Made by a program: the position numbers and the translations under genes. From Tepiditoga spiralis (GTDB lineage Bacteria > Thermotogota > Thermotogae > Petrotogales > Petrotogaceae), in NCBI RefSeq assembly GCF_014701195.1, contig NZ_AP018712.1:1816501-1880500 (forward strand): a stretch of 64,000 nt of DNA, written 5' to 3'. The notes beneath the pieces are model-generated. The model saw nothing but the letters and a program-made list of their open reading frames with translations. It searched no databases and had not been told where the DNA came from. Positions 50,798 through 60,021 of the stretch are shown piece by piece (position 1 is the first letter of the stretch; each line of letters starts with the position of its first letter).

Positions 50798-52135
50798 ATG
50801 ATAAAAAAAATTAATATCATATTTTATATTTTAATTATATTATTTTTTATATTTTTTGAATTTTTAAATAAGCAAAATAGTTATATTTTATTTATTACTT
50901 CCCTAATTATGACTATTACAACTTTTTTATCTTTTTTTTATATTTATATCTTAACAAAAAAAATAAATAATAAAAATAAAAATTTAGAATTAAAAAATTT
51001 AAACAAAAAATTAAATGCTTCATTTTTAAAAATTAATAACCTTTCAAAAAAATTAAAACAATTAACTGAATTAACTCGAGATTTGGGAAATAATAATATG
51101 GAATTAGATGATTTTTGTAATGAACTTTTAGAAACAGCTCATAATTTTATTCCACAATCTAATTATGGATCAATTTCATTAATAAAAAATGGAGAATGGA
51201 ACTTTATTTCTACAATAGGACACAATATAAACTTATTAAAAACTTTAAAATTTAATGTTTATGAAATTAATCCAAAAGAAGGTATTCAAATTATTAACAT
51301 TAATAAGAGAAATAAAAATTTAAAAAAAGAAATAAAAGAAAAATTATTTTTAGCTACACAACCAACAAAAGAAACTCTTGCATCTTATATAAAATTAAAT
51401 GAAACCTTAGCCTTGAATATATCATTAGATATTTCAAAAGAAAATAAATTAAATTTTGATGATACTTCAATAGAGTTAATGGAATCTTTTTCAAATATAA
51501 CTAAATCATTTTTTAATCAAAAACTATCTCACGATAATATAAAAGAAGCTTATTATGAGTTTGCAAATAAACTTGCAATAATTTCGGAAGGATATGATGA
51601 AGATACTGGTAACCATGTAAAAAGAGTTAGTATTTTATCTGGATTCATAGCAGAAAAAATTGGACTAAATAGCAAAAAAGTAAATGATATCAAAAAATTT
51701 GCACAATTACATGATATAGGAAAAATATTTACACCAAAGGAAATATTGAATAAAAAAACATCTTTAACCCCTCAAGAATGGGAAGAATTAAAAAAACATA
51801 CTATAAATTCAAAAAAACTTTTAAATGGCAAATATTTTAAAACAGCTTTAAACATAGCACTTTATCATCATGAAAAATATGATGGAACTGGATATCCATT
51901 TGGACTTTCTAAAAATTTAATACCAATTGAAGCACAAATTGTTGGTATTGTTGATGTATATGATGCCTTGCGTTCAAAACGTTCTTATAAAGAAGCATTT
52001 GATCATAATAAAGTTTTAAATATAATTTTAAAAGGAGATGGGAGAACTAATCCAAAACATTTTAATCCTGTCTTATTGAAAATTTTTACAAAATATGAAA
52101 GAAAAATAGAAGAACTCTACAATGAATTAAAATAG
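50798..52135 (+). CDS. GAF-HD-GYP signalling protein with two membrane helices
   Basis: A 445-aa protein. Two N-terminal membrane segments (residues 5-25 and 28-50), a coiled coil, a GAF-like domain (about 85-235) and an HD-GYP domain (about 245-440) with HDIGKIFTPKEILNKK, ALYHHEKYDGTGYPFGL and GDGRTNPKHFNP. HD-GYP proteins hydrolyse cyclic-di-GMP. All the metal-binding His/Asp and the GYP motif are kept, so it should be active. Ribosome binding site CTGGAGG. It stands between aroE and aroK and resembles the HD-GYP protein at 54407. Confidence 0.9.
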   Translation: MIKKINIIFYILIILFFIFFEFLNKQNSYILFITSLIMTITTFLSFFYIYILTKKINNKNKNLELKNLNKKLNASFLKINNLSKKLKQLTELTRDLGNNNMELDDFCNELLETAHNFIPQSNYGSISLIKNGEWNFISTIGHNINLLKTLKFNVYEINPKEGIQIININKRNKNLKKEIKEKLFLATQPTKETLASYIKLNETLALNISLDISKENKLNFDDTSIELMESFSNITKSFFNQKLSHDNIKEAYYEFANKLAIISEGYDEDTGNHVKRVSILSGFIAEKIGLNSKKVNDIKKFAQLHDIGKIFTPKEILNKKTSLTPQEWEELKKHTINSKKLLNGKYFKTALNIALYHHEKYDGTGYPFGLSKNLIPIEAQIVGIVDVYDALRSKRSYKEAFDHNKVLNIILKGDGRTNPKHFNPVLLKIFTKYERKIEELYNELK

Positions 52136-52156
52136 TATTAAATAGGAGTATTAAAA

Positions 52157-52651
52157 ATGATATCAAAAAAAATTTTTCTTATTGGAATGATGGGATGTGG
52201 AAAAACGACTTTAGGAAAAAAATTAAGTAATATTTTAAATCTTCCTTTCATTGATATAGATAGTGAAATTGAAAAAAAAGAAAAAAAATCTATTGAAAAC
52301 ATTTTTAAAGAAAATGGTGAAACTTATTTTAGAACTCTTGAAAAAAAAACATTAAAAGAAATAAATTATTTTTATACTTCTGGAATAATTTCTACAGGTG
52401 GCGGAATCATTTTAGATGATGAAAATTTTAATATTTTAAAAAATGAATATACTATTTTTCTTTATGTTTCAATTTCAGAATTAAAAAAAAGATTAGAAAA
52501 AGATACTAAAAGACCTTTATTAAAAAATAAAAACATAATAAACATTTGGGAAGAAAGAAAAAGTTTATACAATTCATTTAAAAAAGTAAACTTATCGGGT
52601 TTAACTATAAATAGTTCGTTAGAGAAACTTTTAAAAGAAATAATCAATTGA
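52157..52651 (+). CDS. aroK: Shikimate kinase
   Basis: A 164-aa P-loop kinase making shikimate-3-phosphate from shikimate and ATP. Walker A GMMGCGKTTLGKK near residue 10. Shikimate-binding Asp in FIDIDSEIEKKEK and Arg in FRTLE, GGG at STGGGIIL, and lid RPLL. ATG 52157 with TAGGAGT upstream. It ends at a terminator. Confidence 0.93.
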   Translation: MISKKIFLIGMMGCGKTTLGKKLSNILNLPFIDIDSEIEKKEKKSIENIFKENGETYFRTLEKKTLKEINYFYTSGIISTGGGIILDDENFNILKNEYTIFLYVSISELKKRLEKDTKRPLLKNKNIINIWEERKSLYNSFKKVNLSGLTINSSLEKLLKEIIN

Positions 52652-52681
52652 ATTCTATTTAATTGATTGTTTTTTTTTTAT
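52642..52681 (+). terminator. aroK terminator
   Basis: AATCAATT pairs with AATTGATT (52642-52649/52661-52668), followed by a run of ten T's. It overlaps the aroK stop codon. Confidence 0.8.
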
Positions 52682-52729
52682 TTAATTAAGAGTTATAATT
52701 TAATATATCAAATTAAGGGAGGTACTAAT

Positions 52730-53104
52730 ATGAAAAAAATTCATAACCCAGAAGGAGTTCCACAACCAATTGGTCCTTATTCAATTTCAAATATTTTTGA
52801 AAACTTGATTTTTTTATCTGGTCAATTACCTGTAGAAAATGGTGAACTAATTAAAGGAGATATAAAAAAAGAAACAGAACTCATAATTAAAAATATAAAA
52901 ACAATTTTAGAAACAGCTGGGAGCTCTTTAGATTGCGTATTAAAAACAACTGTTTTCTTAAAAAATATGGATGATTTTGGAGATATGAATGAAATTTATG
53001 GCAAATACTTTAAAAATAATCCACCAGCACGTTCTGCAATACAAGTTGCTAAATTACCAAAAGATTCAGATATTGAAATTGAATTAATTGCATATAAAAA
53101 ATAA
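52730..53104 (+). CDS. ridA: RidA-family enamine/imine deaminase
   Basis: A 124-aa trimeric enzyme that clears reactive 2-aminoacrylate-type intermediates made by PLP enzymes. Family motifs are PEGVPQPIGPYSIS, FLSGQLPVENGE and PPARSAIQVAKLPKDSDIEIELIAYKK with the substrate-binding Arg. ATG 52730 with GGGAGGT upstream is chosen. A longer in-frame start would cross the aroK terminator. Confidence 0.93.
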   Translation: MKKIHNPEGVPQPIGPYSISNIFENLIFLSGQLPVENGELIKGDIKKETELIIKNIKTILETAGSSLDCVLKTTVFLKNMDDFGDMNEIYGKYFKNNPPARSAIQVAKLPKDSDIEIELIAYKK

Positions 53105-53130
53105 AGAGGCTAAGCCTCTTTATTTTTTAT
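53101..53130. terminator. Bidirectional terminator after ridA
   Basis: ATAAAGAGGC (53101-53110) and GCCTCTTTAT (53114-53123), loop of three, then T's. Shared with the convergent DMT transporter. Confidence 0.85.
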
Positions 53131-53963
53131 ATTGGAGTTATTTTTTCTTTATTTTTAGAAGGAATAGTTCCAATTATTAATGAAATAATCATTATAGATG
53201 CGCCAAGAAATTGTTTGACACTTAATGTTTCTTTTAATATTAAAAATGCAAAAAAAGCTGCAAATATTGGTTCTCCTATAAAAACAAATGCAGACATATT
53301 ATTACCCAAAATTTTTTGATATTTAGATTGAAATAAAGTAGCAATTATAGTTGAAAAAACTGCCGTATATATAACAACTAAAATTAATGGAATTGATACT
53401 TTTCCACCTGGAGAAGTAAATGCTAAGGCTGTATTCATTATTGCAACAGCAATAAATTGATAAGATAATAATGATGATTCTGGTACTATTTTTGAATATT
53501 TAGTAATATATACAACAGACAAAGCATAAAATACTGCACATAAGACTGTTAAAATATCTCCAACATTAAAACCTTTAACTCCGCCTGATAAAAAATATGA
53601 ACCTAATATAGATATTGGAAAAGCTATTATTTGCATTAAAGTTGGTTTCTCTTTTTCAATTAAATAAGCAAATACTGGAACTAACACTATATATAAAGAA
53701 GTTATAAATCCACTTTTTGAAGCTGTAGTAAGTGTTAATCCAATTGTTTGAGTTATTTGTCCAAGAGAAATAAAAATTCCTATTATTAAACCATACTTTA
53801 AAGAATGTTTCTTCCATAAAAACATAGATAATATTCCTGCAAGCCAAAACCTAAGTGATAAGTATAAATAAACAGATTCACCATTAACTGCCATTTTTAT
53901 AAAAGGAAATGTAGAACCCCAAAGAAACGTAACCATCAACAATGCAAAAAAAGCTCTTACCAC
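53127..53963 (-). CDS. EamA/DMT-family transporter
   Basis: A 278-aa membrane protein with ten hydrophobic segments in two EamA repeats (FLWGSTFPFIKMA at the start, FIGEPIFAAFFAFLILKETL in the second half). It exports or imports small metabolites such as amino acids; the substrate is unknown. Ribosome binding site AAGGAGG. It follows aroQ by 12 bp on the same strand. Confidence 0.9.
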   Translation of the reverse strand: MVRAFFALLMVTFLWGSTFPFIKMAVNGESVYLYLSLRFWLAGILSMFLWKKHSLKYGLIIGIFISLGQITQTIGLTLTTASKSGFITSLYIVLVPVFAYLIEKEKPTLMQIIAFPISILGSYFLSGGVKGFNVGDILTVLCAVFYALSVVYITKYSKIVPESSLLSYQFIAVAIMNTALAFTSPGGKVSIPLILVVIYTAVFSTIIATLFQSKYQKILGNNMSAFVFIGEPIFAAFFAFLILKETLSVKQFLGASIMIISLIIGTIPSKNKEKITPI

Positions 53964-53975
53964 TTAAATTCCTCC

Positions 53976-54395
53976 TTAAATTTTTTCTTTTAAATATTCT
54001 AGTGCTAATAAATACCCCTTAAATCCCAATCCAGTTATTTTTCCATTACATACTTCAGAAATTACGGAATTTTTTCTAAACTCTTCTCTTACATAAATAT
54101 TTGATATATGAACTTCTATTTTTGGAATACTTAATATTTCAAGAGCATCTCTTATTGCATAACTATAATGTGTATATGCTCCTGGATTTATTATTAATCC
54201 ATCATAATTTAATTGATGTATTCTATCTATAATTTTTCCCTCTATATTAGATTGAAATATTTCAATATCTATTTTATTAATTTCAGACCACTCATTCAGC
54301 AATTCTTTTAAGTCATCGTAACTTCCATCACCGTATACACTTATTGGTCTTCTTCCTAACATATTTAAATTTGGACCATTAATAATTAATATCAT
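53976..54395 (-). CDS. aroQ: 3-dehydroquinate dehydratase, type II
   Basis: A 139-aa enzyme that forms 3-dehydroshikimate. Motifs are NGPNLNMLGRRP, the region 17-26 where the catalytic Tyr is expected (SVYGDGSYDDL), FQSNIEGKIID, NPGAYTHYSYAIRDA and EVHISNIYVREEFR. It is 11 bp downstream of the large HD-GYP gene and 12 bp upstream of the transporter, on the opposite strand to aroE and aroK. Confidence 0.94.
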   Translation of the reverse strand: MILIINGPNLNMLGRRPISVYGDGSYDDLKELLNEWSEINKIDIEIFQSNIEGKIIDRIHQLNYDGLIINPGAYTHYSYAIRDALEILSIPKIEVHISNIYVREEFRKNSVISEVCNGKITGLGFKGYLLALEYLKEKI

Positions 54396-54406
54396 TTTTA
54401 TTCTCC

Positions 54407-56560
54407 TTAATTTTTAAATATTTGATTATATATACTTTCTATTTCTTTTTCATAATTAATAAAAATTTTTAATATTTCTGGATTAAAATGACTTGGTTGA
54501 GTTCTTCCATCTCCATTTACTAATATTTGAAAGGTTTTTTCGTGAGAAAAAGCTTCTTTATAAGGACGATTTGATCTAAGAGCATCATAAACATCAACAA
54601 TAGAAACTATTTGAGCTTCTATGGGAATATTATCCCCAATAAGATTAAATGGATAACCCGTTCCATCGTATTTTTCATGATGATACAACGCTATATTCAA
54701 TGCAACTTTAAAATATTCATTGTCTTCTAATAATTTTCTTGCATAAAGAGTATGTTTTTTCATTTTATTCCATTCTTCATCACTTAATTTTCCTTTTTTA
54801 TTTAAAATATTTAATGGAATAAAAATTTTTCCAACATCGTGCAATGGAGAAAAATTTCTTATTTTTATTACCATTTCTTCATTAAGATTCATTTTTTTTG
54901 CTATAAATTCTGATAAAATTCCAACTCGTTCTATATGGTTTCCAGTTATTTCATCATGAGCTTCTGCAACCATGGCAAGTTTATTTGCAAAATTTACATA
55001 AGATTTTTTAAAATTATTTTCATATTTTTTTTGTTTTAATATTGTTTCTGAAAGAGTTTTAAATGCTTTGGCTATTTCTATATCTTCATTTGTAAATTTT
55101 TTTTCTTTATTATCAAAAGATATACCAGCAATCTTTTCTCCATTTACTATTAATGGAATTAAAAGTGTATATCTACTTTTTTTTATTCCTTTTTTTAATT
55201 TTTCTAAAGTACTTTTTGGTATCTCAGTATTATATCTTTCTATATTTTCAACAACTTCAACATTGTAAACATCAAATACATATTTTTTATCTAAATCAAG
55301 TGTTTTCAAAATCCCTATATCATGACCTATTGCATCTACAAATATCCATTTATTTCCTACAAATTTATAAACACTTCCATAATCAGAATTTATAACATTA
55401 ATAGATATTTTTAACATTTCTGATAATAAAAAATCATTTTCTCTTTTTAAAAAATCTGATATTTTAGAATTAATTTCTAATAACTTTTTAAATCTTTTAT
55501 GTTCAAATTCTTCACTTTTTAAACTTATATCTAAAATATTATTTAGAGAAGTTATTTCATTATACTTTTCTTCTAACTTTTTTTTGCTTTTTTCCATTTC
55601 ATTGTACATATTTTCAAGTTCTAAATTATTACTTTTTAATTGTTCATTTTGAGCTTGCATTTCTTCATATGAAGCCTCTATTTCTTCTTTTTGATCTTTT
55701 ATCTTTTTAGTTTTTTTGGAAACAATTTTTTTTAATAAATATACTATAAAAAATAATATAAAGATAATCATAACTGAGCTAATGATAATTATATAAATCC
55801 ACATTGGTACTTTGTTTTTTGCATTTTTTTGTAAATATTTATCTAAAATACTATAATATATTGAATTTGAATCATATTTCATTTTTTTTAAATACATATC
55901 TATTGTATTAATTATAGAATTATCTACATTCTTAGAAAATATAAAAAATAGTTCTATAGGATAAAACATAAGTGTTGTATCTTTTATATTATATTTTTTT
56001 TCATTCATTAATCCATAAATCCTTGGAACTATTCCTATATCAATTATATTTTTAGATAAAGCTATCATTATTTCATCATAAGTATCATACTCAATATAAT
56101 TACATTTAATTCCAAAACCATTTAATAAATTTTTTATTCCATTTTTTCCTTCATAAAATATATCACTCTTCATTACACCAACACTTTTATTTGAAAACTC
56201 TTTAAATGAAGTTATATCTTCTTTATAATTAGTATAAACTTCCCCCCAATCAGATATTATTGGAATAGTATTATAATTAAAAATTTTGCTTCTTTCTAAA
56301 GAATAACCAAATGCAAAAGCTATATCTAAATTTCCATCTTCTAATTCTTTCATAATATTTTTTTGAGGTTTAATTGTATAATTTATATTCCAATGTTCTT
56401 TTTCTGATATAAAATTCAATATATCTGAAAAAATTCCTTTTACATTATTATCTTTAGTAAATGAAATTGGATAATTTTCATATGTCCCTACATTTAAATT
56501 ATAAGAAAAAACCCTTATAAAAATAAATAAAATAAATATTCCAATAGAAATTTTCTTCAT
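54407..56560 (-). CDS. Periplasmic-sensor GAF-HD-GYP protein
   Basis: A 717-aa sensor enzyme. A signal peptide is followed by an SBP_bac_3-type periplasmic binding domain (about residues 20-245; GTYENYPISFTKDN, GNLDIAFAFGYSLERS), a membrane helix (about 255-280, IYIIIISSVMIIFILFFIV), a coiled coil, a GAF domain (about 365-515) and HD-GYP (about 520-715) with HDVGKIFIPLNILNKK, ALYHHEKYDGTGYPF and GDGRTQPSHFNP. It should degrade cyclic-di-GMP in response to an amino-acid-like ligand. ATG 56560 with a weak GGTG upstream. Confidence 0.92.
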   Translation of the reverse strand: MKKISIGIFILFIFIRVFSYNLNVGTYENYPISFTKDNNVKGIFSDILNFISEKEHWNINYTIKPQKNIMKELEDGNLDIAFAFGYSLERSKIFNYNTIPIISDWGEVYTNYKEDITSFKEFSNKSVGVMKSDIFYEGKNGIKNLLNGFGIKCNYIEYDTYDEIMIALSKNIIDIGIVPRIYGLMNEKKYNIKDTTLMFYPIELFFIFSKNVDNSIINTIDMYLKKMKYDSNSIYYSILDKYLQKNAKNKVPMWIYIIIISSVMIIFILFFIVYLLKKIVSKKTKKIKDQKEEIEASYEEMQAQNEQLKSNNLELENMYNEMEKSKKKLEEKYNEITSLNNILDISLKSEEFEHKRFKKLLEINSKISDFLKRENDFLLSEMLKISINVINSDYGSVYKFVGNKWIFVDAIGHDIGILKTLDLDKKYVFDVYNVEVVENIERYNTEIPKSTLEKLKKGIKKSRYTLLIPLIVNGEKIAGISFDNKEKKFTNEDIEIAKAFKTLSETILKQKKYENNFKKSYVNFANKLAMVAEAHDEITGNHIERVGILSEFIAKKMNLNEEMVIKIRNFSPLHDVGKIFIPLNILNKKGKLSDEEWNKMKKHTLYARKLLEDNEYFKVALNIALYHHEKYDGTGYPFNLIGDNIPIEAQIVSIVDVYDALRSNRPYKEAFSHEKTFQILVNGDGRTQPSHFNPEILKIFINYEKEIESIYNQIFKN

Positions 56561-56714
56561 TATTTTCACCAACTTTTAATTTATATAATTATATAATATA
56601 ACTTTTATTATATTATATCAAAAAAATATTAAAAATTTAATCTTTTTTTCACTTCAAAATTTAATTAAAGTTTGATATAATATAATATAATTAAAAAAAT
56701 ACGAGGTGTTTAAC

Positions 56715-57395
56715 TTGGAATTAAAATGGTGGATGTTTTTAATAGTGGGTTTAATGACTTCTTTTTTGTTTTTTCCTGATATAACTGGGAAAACTACTTA
56801 TCCAACAACTTTATACAATTATCATGAAAATTTACAAATCTTTTCAAATAATGTAGAAATATCATTTGATAGTAGTACGGATAAACTTTATTTACCCAAA
56901 AATTTAATTATAAAAAAAATAAATAACACATTAAGTATAAGTACTCCACTTAATACAAAGCAAACCTATAAAATAATTATAGGAAGCAAAAGATCTTTTA
57001 AAAAAATACAAATAAATTCTGGCAAAATAAATATAAATGGGACCTTAAAATCAAATAGTTTTAAGTTAATTGGATCTGGAATAGAATTAAATACAAAATT
57101 TTATGGAAAATCGTTGTATATTAATGGTGCTGACGTTAAAATTTTAGGAAATTACTTTTGTAATGAACTTCAAATAAATGCTACATCAATAAAAAGTAAT
57201 GTGTCTTTAAATATTAAATCTATAAACATTAATTCATTTGACTTTTCTGGTACCATTAAATATTCTAAAATAAATACTAATAGTCAATTAAAAATTTCTT
57301 CAAAAGGATATTTAAATATTTTTATTCCCAAGAATTCTAATAATCTTCTTAAAATTACTAAAAATAAAATTATAATAAATACAAAAAAATATTAA
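56715..57395 (+). CDS. Signal-anchored beta-repeat protein, unknown
   Basis: A 226-aa protein with an N-terminal hydrophobic anchor (WWMFLIVGLMTSFLFF). The remainder consists of short beta strands rich in Ile, Asn and Lys (INSGKININGTLKS, IKSININSFDFSG, GYLNIFIPKNSN), like the DUF4097-type protein at 40192. I place the start at TTG 56715, six bases after GAGGTG. The GTG at 56706 is part of that site. Divergent from the HD-GYP gene, and ends at a hairpin. No function is recognised. Confidence 0.6.
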   Translation: MELKWWMFLIVGLMTSFLFFPDITGKTTYPTTLYNYHENLQIFSNNVEISFDSSTDKLYLPKNLIIKKINNTLSISTPLNTKQTYKIIIGSKRSFKKIQINSGKININGTLKSNSFKLIGSGIELNTKFYGKSLYINGADVKILGNYFCNELQINATSIKSNVSLNIKSININSFDFSGTIKYSKINTNSQLKISSKGYLNIFIPKNSNNLLKITKNKIIINTKKY

Positions 57396-57424
57396 AAAAT
57401 ACGGATGTTATCCGTATTTTTTAA
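57394..57424. terminator. Bidirectional terminator
   Basis: AAAAAATACGGAT pairs with ATCCGTATTTTTT around GTT. Lies between the beta-repeat gene and the convergent acylphosphatase gene. Confidence 0.85.
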
Positions 57425-57693
57425 TATTTCACAACAAATTCATTAATATTATTTTCTAATTTATCCAAAATTTTTTCTTCTATATCTTCAACTCTGCTAA
57501 ATCCGTTTCCTTTAATAACAAAAGCTTTAAATGAACTTAAATTTTTTTCATCTGATTTAGCTAAAATTTCAACACTTCCATCCGGAAGATTTTTTACATA
57601 TCCACTTATATTTAATTTTAAAGCTATATTTTTTATAAAATATCTGTACCCCACCCCTTGAACTCTACCATAAACTTTTAATTTTAAAATCAT
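57421..57693 (-). CDS. acyP: Acylphosphatase
   Basis: A 90-aa enzyme hydrolysing acyl phosphates such as acetyl phosphate. The phosphate loop is YGRVQGVGYRYF with catalytic Arg, and the catalytic Asn is in SGYVKNLPDGSVEI. Length is standard. It overlaps the upstream hypothetical gene by 4 bp (ATGA). Confidence 0.95.
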   Translation of the reverse strand: MILKLKVYGRVQGVGYRYFIKNIALKLNISGYVKNLPDGSVEILAKSDEKNLSSFKAFVIKGNGFSRVEDIEEKILDKLENNINEFVVKY

Positions 57694-58052
57694 TCAAATC
57701 CTCCTAATGAAGAACCAGGTTCTTTTACTTTCTTTACTTTTATAAACATTTCATTTAAATTTTTTGAAAATATATATTCTGTTTCAAATCCCATTTCTTT
57801 AAATTTTTCAATTATTTGAAACAGATCTCCAGCATCTATATCAAAATTTTTTTCATCCAAAGATATATCATTATTTTTTATTAAAAATCCTTTTTCTTCT
57901 TCTAATACACTCATTAAAGTCTTTTTTAATTTTTCATCTAAATACAATTCTTGTATGGGAACTTTACCTTTTCCACTTATATAACTTTTATAAGCATCCA
58001 CTATTTGTTTTAATTCTATTATTTCTTGTAATTCTTTTGTAAAGTTATCCAT
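57690..58052 (-). CDS. Hypothetical protein coupled to acylphosphatase
   Basis: A 120-aa acidic, soluble protein that is mostly helical (DNFTKELQEIIELKQIVDAY, AGDLFQIIEKFKEMGFE), with a beta end (IFIKVKKVKEPGSSLGGFE-like). No motif is recognised. It has an AGGAGGTG ribosome binding site and overlaps acyP by 4 bp, so it is translated with it. Confidence 0.65.
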   Translation of the reverse strand: MDNFTKELQEIIELKQIVDAYKSYISGKGKVPIQELYLDEKLKKTLMSVLEEEKGFLIKNNDISLDEKNFDIDAGDLFQIIEKFKEMGFETEYIFSKNLNEMFIKVKKVKEPGSSLGGFE

Positions 58053-58218
58053 ACTTTTTTCACCTCCTTATTTTTTATTATACATGATTTATTAAAAAAA
58101 ATCAACTTAATTTTAATATTTGAATATAAAAATACATATTCATTCACACAAAAACAAAATTTACCGATATAAAATAATAAAAAATTACTAATTTGTAAAA
58201 AAATAATATAAAATTAAA

Positions 58219-58274
58219 TTTCTTAATATTTCTTAAAAAATATTAAGAAATAAATAAAAAATTAAAATTATACT
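58219..58274 (+). promoter_or_regulatory. pst promoter with candidate PhoB site
   Basis: Repeats of TTCTTAA at 58220 and 58230, one helical turn apart, together with TTTCTTAATATT/AATATTAAGAAA inverted arms (58219-58230/58239-58250), lie where the -35 box would be. TATACT (58269-58274) could be the -10. Absence of a -35 hexamer with repeats in its place is the usual layout of PhoB-activated promoters. The exact box is inferred. Confidence 0.5.
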
Positions 58275-58316
58275 ATAAGTGTATTTGAAATACAATCAAA
58301 AAATGGAGGGAAAAAA

Positions 58317-59141
58317 ATGAAAAAAACTTTTTTAATCATTTTATTAGCATTAACTATTTCTACCCTTTTTTCAAAAACATTAATTATTAAAGGTTCTAAC
58401 ACAGTTTTTCCAATTGCTCAACTTTGGATTGAAGAATTAAAAAAAGAAAACTCAAATTTCACAGCAACTCTCGAAGGTGCAGGATCATCAACAGGAATTG
58501 CAGCTCTTTTTAATGGAACAACAGATATTGCCGATTCTTCTAGATGGTTAAAAAATAAAGAAATAAAGAAAATGCAAGATGAAGATAAATATTTTATTCC
58601 AATAGTAGTTGGTTATGATGGTATAGCTATCATTACAAATCCTAAATTAAATATAAATAATTTAAGTAAGGGCACCTTAAAAAAAATTTATACAGGAAAA
58701 ATAATCATGTGGAATCAAGTTAATCCAAACTTACCTAAAAAAAGAATAGTAATTTATTCAAGAAATACAGCTTCAGGAACTTATGAAACTTTTGAAAAAA
58801 AAGTTTTAGATAGCGAAAGACTTGCACCTTGGGTCAAAATGGTTGAATCAACTCAATTTGAAATTGATTCTGTTGCAACTAACCCTTATGCAATTGCTTA
58901 TGTTGGAGTAGGATACGTAACAGATAAAGTAAAAGTTGTAACTGTAGAAAATATAATTCCTTCAAAGATAAATATATTAACTTCAAAATATCCAATTTCA
59001 AGACCATTATATGTATTCATAGATGCATCAAAAGGTTATCCAGAAACAGGTATTATAAAAGAATATATAACCTTTGGACTTTCAAAAAAAGGTCAAGAAT
59101 TAGTTGAAAAAGCTGGTTATGTAGCTGCATACGGTTTTTAA
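58317..59141 (+). CDS. pstS: Phosphate-binding protein
   Basis: A 274-aa periplasmic phosphate receptor of the high-affinity Pst importer. Signal peptide residues 1 to about 19. KGSNTVFPIAQLW and GAGSSTGIAALFNGTTDIADSSR carry the Thr/Ser/Asp phosphate contacts, then NTASGTYETFEKK. ATG 58317 has ATGGAGGG upstream. First gene of pstSCAB-phoU-phoB-phoR. Confidence 0.95.
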   Translation: MKKTFLIILLALTISTLFSKTLIIKGSNTVFPIAQLWIEELKKENSNFTATLEGAGSSTGIAALFNGTTDIADSSRWLKNKEIKKMQDEDKYFIPIVVGYDGIAIITNPKLNINNLSKGTLKKIYTGKIIMWNQVNPNLPKKRIVIYSRNTASGTYETFEKKVLDSERLAPWVKMVESTQFEIDSVATNPYAIAYVGVGYVTDKVKVVTVENIIPSKINILTSKYPISRPLYVFIDASKGYPETGIIKEYITFGLSKKGQELVEKAGYVAAYGF

Positions 59142-59157
59142 AAAGGGGTTGTAACTA

Positions 59158-60021
59158 TTGTATAGAGAATTAAAGCATAGAATAAATACGTTTTTTATAT
59201 ATACTTTTGCACTCACTGGTATTATAATGTTAATTTCAATATTTATTTTCATAGTTAAAGAATCTTTACCCGCTCTGAAAAATTTTGGAGCGGACCTTTT
59301 CCTAAACTTTGACTGGTATCCAACAAGCGATCCAGCATCTTATGGACTCTTAACTATGTTGTTTGATTCTTTAATTATAACATTTTTATCTTCTGTAATA
59401 GTTCTACCTTTGGGATACATTATAGCTTTTTTTATGAACAATTATTCCAAAAATAATGAAAAGAAAATATTAAAATACTCTGTTGAACTATTATCAGGAG
59501 TTCCATCAGTAATAATAGGTATGTTTTTGTTGATTTATATTTCTCCATGGATGCTAAATATAGGTGCATGGTCTCAAGAAAATTTATTGCTTGGTAGTGT
59601 TGGTCTTGTAATTATTTCACTTCCATATACATCTTCTTTAATGGAAGAAGCCATGGATTCTGTTGATAAATCCTTAAAAGAAAGTTCATTGGCATTAGGA
59701 GCAACAAAATTTACAACTGGATTTAAAATCATTTCAAGAGCTTCAATGAGTGGAATATTAAATTCCTCTATATTAACTATAAATAGAATAATTGGAGAAA
59801 CAATGATAGTTTTAATGGCTGCTGGTGGAGCTAATATGATTCCAACTAATATTTTAGATCCAGTCAGAACTTTAACTGCAGCAATTGCAAGTGAAATGGG
59901 AGAAGTTGAACTTGGAAGCATTCATTATTCTTCCTTATTTGTTGCTGGATTAATTTTACTAATAATTTCTATTATTTTGACAACTATTTCAAAGAAAATA
60001 TCAAGGAGTTTTAAAGTATGA
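59158..60021 (+). CDS. pstC: Phosphate ABC transporter permease PstC
   Basis: A 287-aa inner-membrane permease with six hydrophobic segments. The family stretch LSGVPSVIIGMFLLIYISPW and the coupling loop ESSLALGATKFTTGFKI are evident. Starts at TTG 59158 with AAAAGGGG about 8-10 nt upstream. Overlaps pstA by 4 bp. Confidence 0.94.
   Translation: MYRELKHRINTFFIYTFALTGIIMLISIFIFIVKESLPALKNFGADLFLNFDWYPTSDPASYGLLTMLFDSLIITFLSSVIVLPLGYIIAFFMNNYSKNNEKKILKYSVELLSGVPSVIIGMFLLIYISPWMLNIGAWSQENLLLGSVGLVIISLPYTSSLMEEAMDSVDKSLKESSLALGATKFTTGFKIISRASMSGILNSSILTINRIIGETMIVLMAAGGANMIPTNILDPVRTLTAAIASEMGEVELGSIHYSSLFVAGLILLIISIILTTISKKISRSFKV

Noticed and set aside
58219-58250. Terminator upstream of pstS
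   Set aside because: There is no T-run after the stem. Position relative to the -10 and the repeated TTCTTAA better fit a regulator site.
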